56,857 nt of DNA. Origin: Chitinophaga pinensis (GTDB lineage Bacteria > Bacteroidota > Bacteroidia > Chitinophagales > Chitinophagaceae). A program made the position numbers and the translations under genes. A model generated the notes under the pieces. The model saw only the letters and a list, made by a program, of their open reading frames with translations, made no database searches and had not been told where the DNA came from. The stretch is taken from positions 1 to 56,857 of the forward strand of contig CAMCAY010000010.1 in assembly GCA_945872815.1 (NCBI GenBank), read 5' to 3'. Within the stretch, counting starts at the first letter, position 1. Each line of letters opens with the position of its first letter. This document shows, piece by piece, positions 7,919-18,600 of the stretch.

Positions 7919-7936
7919 AAAGCATTTACTGCTTTT
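7918..7936 (+). terminator. Possible weak terminator after infB
   Basis: AAAAGCA-TTTAC-TGCTTTT is a 7-bp hairpin directly at the infB stop. Only four T follow the stem, so termination would be partial. Confidence 0.35.
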
Positions 7937-8043
7937 AATAATGCAGCTGTTTCCTTTCCAATCTTTTGTTAAATGATAAAGGATTTCATGAACAGCGCCT
8001 GTACAAAATTACTTTTGCCTTCCAAAATAATGAATTGACTTTT

Positions 8044-9414
8044 ATGATAAAGAACAGAATATTTATTTTAACCCTCATTGTAATTGGCAGTTATCATTCT
8101 TTTGCTCAACCATCAAAAGTTTTAGCGGATAAAATCATTGCAGTTGTTGGTAATAAAATTATTCTTAAAAGCGATATCGACAACAGTATCATGGATATGC
8201 AAAGGCAAGGTATGGAAGTGCCTTCCGATGCACGTTGTTTGAATCTGGAGCAGGCGATGGGTATAAAAGCGCTGGTGCTTCAGGCAGAAAAAGATTCGCT
8301 TCCTGTTACAGACGATGAAGTGGAAGCTGATATCGACAACCAGATCAGGTATTTCATCAGCCAATATGGCTCTAAAGATGAATTGGAAAGAGTGGCAGGG
8401 AAATCAATCTATCAATTGAAAGAAGATTTTAAAGAGGGCTTCAGAGATAGAAAGCTTGCAGCCGCGATGCGAAACAAAATCATTGAGAATATAAAGATTA
8501 CCCCTAAGGAAGTCAAGGTATATTACGAGAGCATTCCGAAAGACAGTTTGCCATTTTATGAAACAGAAGTAGAAATAGGTCAAATTGTAGTTTACCCAAA
8601 AGCCAGTCGCGATGCAGAGGAATATTGTATAGAGCAATTAAAAGAATACAAATCACAAATTGAGTCAGGAAAAAAAGAGTTTGGCACACTGGCATCTTTG
8701 TATTCGGAAGATCCCGGAAGCAAAGACCGTGGAGGAATGTATGAAGTAAACAGAAACCAAAAAGACCTTGATCCTATTTGGCTTTCAAAAGCGTTTACAC
8801 TAAAGGAGGGGCAAATCTCCAATCCATTTAAAACAAAATTCGGCTATCACATTATTCAATTGGTAAGCAGAGCGGGAGATGATGCCGTAGTGAGACATAT
8901 TTTAAAGAGCCCTCAAGTTACGCAGATAGAAATGAAAGCCGGTTTCGGAAAGCTGGACAGTATAAGAGCAAAATTGATAGCACAGACGATTGACTTTGGT
9001 ACAGCGGTATCAAAATACAGCGATGATGAAGCCAGCAAGTTTACAGCCGGAATGATACAGGGCAAGGACGGTACATTTTTAACTTTGGATGAGTTAGACA
9101 AAGAGCTTGTAATGAAAATGAAAGATTTGAAAGTGGGTGAATACTCTCAACCAATTGATTATACAGACGAAAGAGGTAAAAAAGGGGTAAGAGTAATTTT
9201 CTTGAAAACTAAAACCGAACCTCATCGCGAAAATCTAAAGGACGATTACAACAAGGTTGCACAACGAGCAATAGATCAAAAAAAAGAAACTGCATTGGAA
9301 AAATGGTTTCTTGAAAAAACGAACGGTTATTTTATTATGATAGACGACGAATACAAAAACTGCTCTTCATTGAAGCGTTGGGTACAAGTTGCTGATGCTG
9401 CGAAAAATAAGTAA
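8044..9414 (+). CDS. SurA-like periplasmic peptidyl-prolyl isomerase/chaperone
   Basis: From the ATG at 8044 the protein has 456 residues. A signal peptide (IFILTLIVIGSYHSFAQ, cleaved near residue 20) justifies this start over the in-frame ATG at 7966. A SurA_N chaperone domain follows (KVLADKIIAVVGNKIILKSDID, about 25-165). Then come two parvulin domains: the first with EIGQIVVYP...LASLYSEDPGS...GGMYEV...KFGYHIIQL (about 175-280), the second beginning VRHILKSP with a less conserved core (about 282-395). SurA escorts outer-membrane proteins. It is 125 bp after infB, likely its own unit. Confidence 0.9.
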   Translation: MIKNRIFILTLIVIGSYHSFAQPSKVLADKIIAVVGNKIILKSDIDNSIMDMQRQGMEVPSDARCLNLEQAMGIKALVLQAEKDSLPVTDDEVEADIDNQIRYFISQYGSKDELERVAGKSIYQLKEDFKEGFRDRKLAAAMRNKIIENIKITPKEVKVYYESIPKDSLPFYETEVEIGQIVVYPKASRDAEEYCIEQLKEYKSQIESGKKEFGTLASLYSEDPGSKDRGGMYEVNRNQKDLDPIWLSKAFTLKEGQISNPFKTKFGYHIIQLVSRAGDDAVVRHILKSPQVTQIEMKAGFGKLDSIRAKLIAQTIDFGTAVSKYSDDEASKFTAGMIQGKDGTFLTLDELDKELVMKMKDLKVGEYSQPIDYTDERGKKGVRVIFLKTKTEPHRENLKDDYNKVAQRAIDQKKETALEKWFLEKTNGYFIMIDDEYKNCSSLKRWVQVADAAKNK

Positions 9415-9699
9415 GCAAAAATAATATATTTAATATCACCTCAAAATACCGCTAATTAAAAATATACTTTTGTTTGTATTTAACACTTTAATAGAAATAA
9501 TAAAATAGTAACAATAGAACCTATAGGATTGTTAAAAAAAACTAACTTTACTCCTCAAAAAATATTCTTGTTTTCTTCAGTACCTGCGAATAACCCTAGA
9601 CCTACTTATACGATGAAAAAATCATTGTATATAAAGTCTATTATACGATTCAGCTTGCCTATATAAAAATATAGTTTGTCATTTATAAAAAAACAAAGT
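9415..9699 (+). other. AT-rich upstream region of the giant gene
   Basis: This 285-bp gap contains a TACTTTTG box at 9465-9472 (no TTG at the right distance) and a 17-codon ORF at 9613-9666 (MKKSLYIKSIIRFSLPI). The tiny ORF is preceded by no clear ribosome-binding site. Nothing else is recognised. Confidence 0.3.
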
Positions 9700-12600
9700 A
9701 TGAGTAATTCGTTATTGTCAACACGAAGGACATTTGTATCATCAACAAAATTTTTAAAAAAGCTGTCAAGATTGGTTTGTTTGATGGCTTTTTTTGTTTC
9801 TCCCTTTTTGGGTTTTGGACAGGCTACACTTCCTATCAGCAATGTTGCTACAACATCGAGTAACACTATGCCTACAGGATTTTCTCAATCAGGTTTGGGG
9901 ACAGTTTATTCGTCAACAGTAACTCCATGGAAGTTTGATACTCAAGGAGATTATGTGATCTGTAATTTTACCGGTACACCCGGAACCTTGACATTCAAGT
10001 TGACAAACAATAGTTTGAGCGGCACGTATCAATTTGATGTATTACAATCAGCGGATGGATCTACTTATACCAATCTTCAATCAATCACCTCTATTACTTC
10101 TACTCAATCATTTTCAATATCATCGATAAGCGCATCAACAAGATATATAAAATGGGTTTACACTACAAAGGCAACTGGTAACGTTGGATTGGGTACGATA
10201 GGATTGACTTCCGGCTCAACTTCTCCAACTATAACCGGTTCTGCCACCGCAACTGCTTTTACAACAACTTATGGCACAGCTTCAGTGGCACAAACTTTTT
10301 CTGTTTCAGGAGCAGCGCTTACAGCAGACATGGTTGCAACGGCACCAACAGGATTTGAAGTGTCAAGAGACGGAGGAACTACCTATAAAGACACCGTAAT
10401 TTTTACCCAGTCAAGTGGTACAGCAAGCGGCTCATTAAAAGTTCGTCTTAAAGCAACTGCTCCCGTTAGTGGCACCTATAACGCTCAAAATATTGTATTA
10501 AGTTCTACTGACGCTACTTCAGTAAATATTGTTACTTCTTCTTCCGGAAATAGCGTTACGGCTAAAGCACTTACTATTACTGGTCTTTCAGCGGCAAACA
10601 AAAATTATGATGGTAATACAAGCGTATCTGTAACAGGAACACCCGCCTATAGCGGATTGGTAAACGGCGATGTTTTTAGTGTAACCGGTACCGTTAGTTG
10701 GGTATTTGCAGATTCGAGCGTGGGAAATAACAAATCGCTTACAAGAACAGGGACTTATGATTCACCTTCTTCTAATTACACTGTTACTCAACCTTCATTA
10801 ACGGCAAGCATCTTGGCCTTAAATTCACCAGCTTTGACAGCTGCCACCGGCGCAACAGTAGATGCTCCATTTGATATCACTTTTACAGATGATGTTGCAT
10901 GGAGAACTTCAATTTCAGGTATAAAAATAGGCGCAAGCGCATTAACCAATACTTCATATTCAATCGCTCCGGGAATAATAACATTGTCTCCGTCTGCATC
11001 CGCATTACTACAAACATCTGGTTCCAAAACCATCGTTGTAATATCTACAGGGTATAAAAATGATACTGCTGTTCAAACAATTCTTTATGGTGTAGCAACT
11101 AAGTTGGGTATGAATACTCAACCTACAGCACCCTCAACAAACGGAGGGGTATTAGCTACCCAGCCTAAAGTAAATATACTTGACCAGTATAATAATATTA
11201 CTGCAAGCACCGGGATAGTGTCAGCTGTAGCAGATAGTTTAACATGGACGTTAAATGGTACATCATCTGTTGCAGCTTCTGCTGGTGTATCAACATTCAG
11301 CGGTCTTACAGCAACGAGTACTGCTGCAGTGACAAGTGCAAAAATTATATTCAGCAGCCCGGGCTTGACAAGTGTTATCTCAAATTCATTTGCTATTCCA
11401 ACCCCTCCTCCTGCAAATGATTTGTGTGCTAATGCCACAAGCATAGTTGTAAATGGGGGAATTACATCAGGCTCATTAATAGCGGCAACAACAACAACTA
11501 ATACATTAACATATGGATCAACCAAAACAGACGTTTGGTACAAATTTATTCCGGATGTTACAGGAACTGATACCATTACGTTAACATTTGCTTCTGCAAC
11601 GAGCCGAGATATTGATATAGATGTATTCAGCAGCGCAACCTGTCCAACCACGGGAGCAGCGACTTATATTTCTCACGGATCTACAACTACTGAAACTATT
11701 ACAGGTTCAGTAACGGTGGGCAATACTTATTATATTCGTGTAATCGATTGGGGTGGCGCTACAACAAATGGTGGTATATTCAGCATCTCAGTAAAAGGAC
11801 CTGCAATGCCTGTGCTTTTGGCAAGTGGCAGTTTGTCTGAATTTACATCAAATTTCGGAACAGCTACGGCAGGACAAAGTGTAGCAATATCAGGAACAAA
11901 ACTTCTTGCTTCCATTTTGGCAACTGCGCCAACAGGTTTCGAAGTTTCAAGAGATGGAGGTAATACGTATAAAGACACGGTAATTTTTGCACAAACCGGA
12001 GGCAATGTAAACGGAACTTTATTTATTCGTTTAAAAGCAACAGCTGCAGTAGGATTATACGATTCAAAGAACATTGTTCTTTCTTCCAATAGCGCAATAT
12101 CTGTAAATATTACTACAACTTCTTCGGGAAACATTGTATCTGCAGTGGCGCCATCTGCTCCAAGAGTAGATACAGCTGTTGCAGGAAATGCTCAGGCCAC
12201 TGTGTTTTTTACTGCACCAACTTCAAACGGAGGATCTTCTGTAACAGGATATACAGTTACATCAAATCCCGATGGCATTTCAATAAACGGAACAACAAGC
12301 CCTATAACTATAACCGGCCTTACTAACGGCACCGCCTATACGTTTACTGTTGTTGCAACTAATGTTGCAGGCAACAGTTTACCAAGTAATACATCAAATT
12401 CTGTTACACCGACCTCTGATCCCGTGGTACCGGGTATTCCAACAATTGGAACAGCTACCGCAGGAAACGGACAGGCTACGATTGCATTTACTGCGCCAGC
12501 TTCAGATGGCGGATCGTCAATAATATCTTATACAGCGGTTTCAAATCCGGGAAATATCACTGCAACTGTAAATCAATCAGAAAGCGGCTCAATAACTGTT

Positions 12601-15600
12601 ACAGGCCTAACTAACGGTACTGCATACACGTTTACGGTTTATGCAACCAATAGCATAGGAAATAGCTTGTCAAGTTCAGCTTCCAATAGCGTAACACCTA
12701 CAACAGTTTCATCATCACCTTCTATTAATTCCATCACAATTGGAAACAAGCAGTTAAGTGTATTATTTACAGCACCAACTTCCAACGGAGGAGCAGCCAT
12801 TACCAACTATAAATACTCCATTAACGGAGGCACAAGCTTTATTGAATGTTCTCCTGCACAAACAACCAGCCCAATTGTAATAACAGGATTAACAAACGGA
12901 ACAAGCTACGATGTTCAGATATTGGCTGTAAATGCAGTGGGTGATGGTACCGCTTCTTCAACAGTATCGGCTATTCCGGCAACAAAACCCGGAGCACCAG
13001 CTATTACTTCTATTACACCAGGAAATACTCAATTGAGCGTTGCATTTACTGCACCGGCTTCAGATAGCGGTTCAGCAATCACTAACTATAAGTATTCTAC
13101 TAATGGGGGAACAAGTTATGTAGCGTGCTCTCCCGCTCAGACTTCAAGTCCGATAGTTATTACAGGTCTTACAAATGCTTCATCTTATACAGTAAAAATA
13201 TTGGCAGTAAATGCAATGGGTGACGGGACAGCTTCTGCATCAATGACAGGTACTCCGCGTAAAGCAGAGCCTTCTGCTCAGCCAAGTTCATTAGTGTTAT
13301 CTTCTGTAGCGACAACAAGTATGAACCTTGCATTTACAGCTGCAGCGGCTACGCCTGACGGTTACCTTGTAATAAGAAGCACAGTTGACACGTTAAGTGC
13401 ATTGCCGGCAGATGGTACATTATATACTGCAGGAACATCTTTTGGTGGTGGAACAGTGGTTTCGTCAGGATCTACTACAAGCGCAATTGCAAATACAGCA
13501 TTGTCATCAGGTACAATATATTACTACTTTGTGTTTGCATACAATAACGCTACTACACTTAGAGATTATCTTACGGCCAATCCCTTAACAGGAAATGCAA
13601 TAACTTTAAGTGCAGCACCTGTGCCTACTGCATCCAATGTTGCTGGTTTTAGTTTTGATATTACTTGGCCTGCAGTATCAAGTGCAAATTCCTATGTTTT
13701 ATCTGTAAGTACCAATTCGACGTTTACAGCTTTCGTTGCGGGTTACGACAGCATTAATATAACTGCATTAACACAGTCACTTACTGGCCTTCAGGCAGGA
13801 TCTACTTATTACTTCAGGGTAAAAGCAATCAATGCTTCAGGTAGCAGTTCTTATGGAACGGGTAATGCAACAACCTTGGCATTAACAGCTCCGGTTGCAA
13901 ACGATGCTACATCTATCACATCTACAAGCTTTATTGCTAATTGGGATTCGGTACTAGGTGCGTCAAGCTATAGATTGGATGTTTCCACTAATCCAAATTT
14001 CCTTACAGGACCTCAATTATCAGAAAATTTTAGTGGAGTTACTACTACCAGCACTACAGATAGAAGTGGGGTATTAAATAACTACACTCAAACATCAGGT
14101 TGGACAGGAACTTATGTTTATGATAATACAGGACAGATTAAACTTGGCTCTGGTAGTAACTTAGGCTCATTAATTACCCCAGCACTAGATTTAACGGGTT
14201 CTAATGGGGCATGTACTTTTACATTTGATTTATTGAAGTATAGCGGAGATAATACAATTGTACAAGTTTTTGTTTCGGTTAATAATGGGGCCACTTATAC
14301 CCAAGTTGGAAGTGATATTTCGGCTCCATCAACAATTACTACTCAAACGATAAACATTACCGAAGGCTCTTCAACAACCAAAATAAAAATTGCAGCAAAG
14401 TCAGCCTCTAATAATAGGTACTATTTAGATAACATCAATATTACATCACCTAACACTAATTTACCTAATTATAATAATTTAACAGTTAATGATCGTTCTC
14501 AACTTGTATCAGGTCTAACAAACGGAACAACTTATTATTATAGAGTTAGGGCTTATTCATCATCAAGCACAAGCGCTAATTCAAATGTAAGAAATGCAAC
14601 AACAATCACTAGCGCGCCTCCTGTATTAACCGCTCAAGCCGATGCTACTGTTGATAATTCATTTAATGTAACTTTTGCAGATGACTCAACATGGAGAAAC
14701 ACAATAACAGGTATTACAATTGGAGGTGTTGCATTGCCTGCATCTTCTTATGTATTGAGTAATCCTTCTCAAATCACATTTACTCCATCAGCTTCAGCTT
14801 TACTTCAGTCTGCAGGAACTAAAACTATTGTATTTGTTTCTTCACTTTATAGTAACGATACTCTAACACAAGCCATAGCTGCAGGTGCTTCCACTAAACT
14901 GGGTATGAATACTCAACCCACAGCCCCCGCTTCAAATGGCGCTACTTTAACAGTACAACCCAAAATTAATGTAGTAGATCAGTACGGAAATTTAACTGCA
15001 AGTACAGCTACAGTAACCGCTAATGTTGGTTCAGGTGTTTGGATGCTCAATGGTACCACAGCAGTATCTGCAGTAAATGGAGTTGCTACATTTAGCGATT
15101 TAAAGGCAGCCAGTCTTAATGCAGTATCAGGAGCAACAATTATATTTACAGCTTCAGGATTAACAAGCATAACTTCTTCAATTTTCAATATTCCAGCACC
15201 AGCTAATTTAACATTGAATGCAACGGATATTAACTCTGTTGGATTTACGGCTAATTGGACAAAAAACCCACTAGCCACTGCATATCAATTGGGTGTAAGT
15301 ACTAGTGCTACATTTAACAGCTTTGTACCAGGGTACGATAGTTTAATAGTGCAAGATTCAAGTAAAATTATTGCAGGACTTCAACCAGCTACTGTTTATT
15401 ATTACAGAGTAAGAGCAATTAACGCCTCAGGAACCGGAGTATATGCTAGTTCAAATACCACAACATCGGCTATATCTGCCCCAATAGCCGATACCGCTAC
15501 TTCCATCACATCTACAAGCTTTATTGCTAATTGGGATAGTGTTTCTGGTGCTTCAAGTTACAGATTAGATGTAAGCAAATCATCAACATTTGGAACTATC

Positions 15601-18600
15601 ACATCTGCAACATTAACAGAAAATTTCGAAACGGGTATGCCAACTTCTTATCCAACTTCTCAAACTAGCTATACACTAAGTTCAGGCTCTTGGTCAATGT
15701 TGAATGTCATGAGAAATTCTACAACTTCAAACGTTGCTTCTGGAATCTATTCTGCTCAGGTTAAGAAAGATGTCACCGCTAACATTACATCACCGTTGTT
15801 AAATAATGTCGGCAATGTTTCTTTCAGCTGTATTGCCGGAACAGTAGCATCGGGAGGTTTGAAAATTCAAAAGTCAGTTAACGGAGGCTCTTTTGTAGAT
15901 GTTCAAACATTTACAATTGCTACAACGTTTTCAAGATATACTTGTGCTGTTAATGATTCAAGCAACAATGTAGTAATAAGGTTTGTAAGCACAGCAGCTC
16001 AAACACTTTATCTTGACAGCATTACGATATCTTATAATAACATTACTCCTTCCTACATTACCGGTTATCAAAACATATCCGTAAGCGGTCACTCACAATT
16101 AGTATCAGGTCTTAGAAATGGAACTACATACTATTACAGGGTAAGAGCATATTCAACAAATAGCACGAGTGCTAATTCAAATACAATCAATCTTACAACA
16201 GATTCAACAATTTTAAATTCCCCAACACTTGTTGCAGATACAACTGCTACAGTTGACAATCCATTTAGCGTAAACTTCATTGAAGATCCAAATTGGAGAG
16301 ATGCGCTTACAGGTATTTCACTTAACGGAGTATGGATTTCCGATTCTGCTTATTCAAAGACAAATGAAGGACAGATTGTATTTAGCCCATCGTTTTCTAC
16401 TTTGTTACAAACGCCGGGTAATAAATCGCTTGTGTTTTTTGCTTCAGGATATACCAATGACACTTTAGCTCAAGTTATAAAAGTAGGTGCTCCTAACAAG
16501 CTCGCTATTTCCCAACAGCCAATAGGTCCTGTTACAAATGGTGCTGTTTTGGCAACACAACCAAAAGTATCAGTACGTGATCAATATGGTAATCAAACAA
16601 CAACAACCCTTGATATCACAGCAGCAGCAGAAGCCAATACCTGGACATTGAATGGGACTGTCACAACCACAGCTGTGAATGGAATTGCTTCATTTGCCGG
16701 CTTAACAGCAAGTAGTTCAACAGCTCTATCAAATGCAAAAATTATTTTTAGTAGCCTTGGTTTAACAAGCGTGACATCCAATACTTTTTCAATACCACCG
16801 CCACCACCAGCTAATGACAGTTGTTCAGGAGCGGTATTTATAACTGCAAATACAGGAGCAACAGTAGGAACATTTGTTAGCGCTACGCCAATGACTGGTT
16901 CTACTTATAAAGACGTGTTTTATTCATTCACTCCTTTAGTAATAGGAAGTTTTACCATTACTATTAATGGGTTTAGTGTATCAGGCGACAGAGATTTATA
17001 TGTATACAACACTTGTCCATCTACCTATTCCACTAGTACCAATGTTGTAGCATCAGGAACAGCCACATCATCTACAGTTGATTCTGTAAAGACAACATTT
17101 ACCGCAGGAACAACATATAAAATAATGGTACAGGATTATGCAGGAGCCGGAGGTACATTTAATATTACAATTACAGGCCCTGCAGCATATTTCTCTAAAG
17201 CAACAGGAAACCTGAATGCGCTTTCTACCTGGGGTTCTAATCCTGATGGATCTGGAACTAGTCCAATTAGTTTTACTGCAGCGAACCAAAGCTTCATTGT
17301 TAAAAACAATGCAACACCAACCATTGATTCTTCGTGGATTGTTTCAGGTACAGGATCAAAAGTGGTTTTGGGAGACAGTGTTAGCTCAATCAATTTCACT
17401 ATTCCTGCAGGGCTAAGTTATACAGGAAACTTGGACATTGCATCCAATGCAACTCTTACGCTTTTGAATGCTACTAACTCTACTATTACCTTCGGAAAAT
17501 TATCTTCGGGAAGTACGGTAGATTTTGCAAGCAATTCTTCACAAACAATTCCGGCAGGAAACTATTGGAATTTAACCAACTCCGGAAATGGAAGAAGAGC
17601 GCTTGCTTCTAGTGGAACAATAGGTATTGCAGGAACTTATACACCTACAACAGATTCAATTACTACAACTGGAAGTACTGTTAATTTTAATGGAACAACA
17701 GCTCAGACAATTCCTGCATCTAATTATAATAACATCACTACATCCAATATATCTGGTTGTACAACAGCAGGAAATGTAACATTTGGAAACATATTAAATG
17801 TGAATCAGCAACTTACAGTTGGTTCAGCAAGTACATTAATGATGTTGCCAGGAGACAGTGTTATCATTGGCGCTGGAAAAAATCTTACGGTGAGTGCAAC
17901 AGGAAAAATTCAAAACAATAGCACTAGAATATTTAATTTCAATAGCACTGGTTCAATGACTATGAACGGCGTGTATGTTCACAATGCCAATTCTCAAACC
18001 ATTCCATCATCTACCTATACAACATACGGAACAGGTTCAATAATTAAAGTAGGTGACGGCGCATCAAACATTACAACAGTAAACCCAATTTTACCAGCTA
18101 CAGCTTATGATGTGGTTTGGAACTGCCCTTCACAAACACAAACTAATATATTTATTTCAAGCACTACAACAAGCCTTCATGATTTAACTATAATCAATAC
18201 CGGAACAGGTTATATAGCTGATGGACTTACTTCAATTGCAAGAACATTAAACATAAGCGGCAACTTAATTTTGCAGGGAGGAAATCTGCATATTATAGGA
18301 AATGGAACAAATACAGCCGACCAAACTTTAAATATATCAGGTAATCTCACCGTAAGTGGAGGTAAATTGAATTTGAACTCCGGATTAAGCACAAGTAATT
18401 CTATTCTAAACCTTTCAGGCAATTTAATTCATAATGGAGGATCAATTACGGCATCAAATACTTCAACAGGTAAAGGAGCGATTGTGTTCAAGGGAACATT
18501 ACCACAATCTACTGATTCAATAAGCACTTCTAGTTTAGTGAATGTAACTGTAAACAATCCAGCAGGAGTAACGCTGAACAACGATCTAGCTGTGTCGGGT

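Noticed and set aside
9613..9666. 17-codon ORF as a leader peptide for the giant gene
   Set aside because: No ribosome-binding site, and no regulatory codon run or terminator structure; likely chance.
9606..9866. 86-residue minus-strand ORF at the start of the giant gene
   Set aside because: Covers the complement of the giant protein's signal peptide; no support.
11118..11651. 177-residue minus-strand ORF inside the giant gene
   Set aside because: Low-complexity Val/Ala shadow of Thr/Ser repeats; several similar ones occur along the gene.
10225..17180. Giant gene as a tandem-repeat assembly artefact
   Set aside because: The domain copies differ at many positions and the frame stays open throughout; only one 33-nt stretch was seen to be identical.
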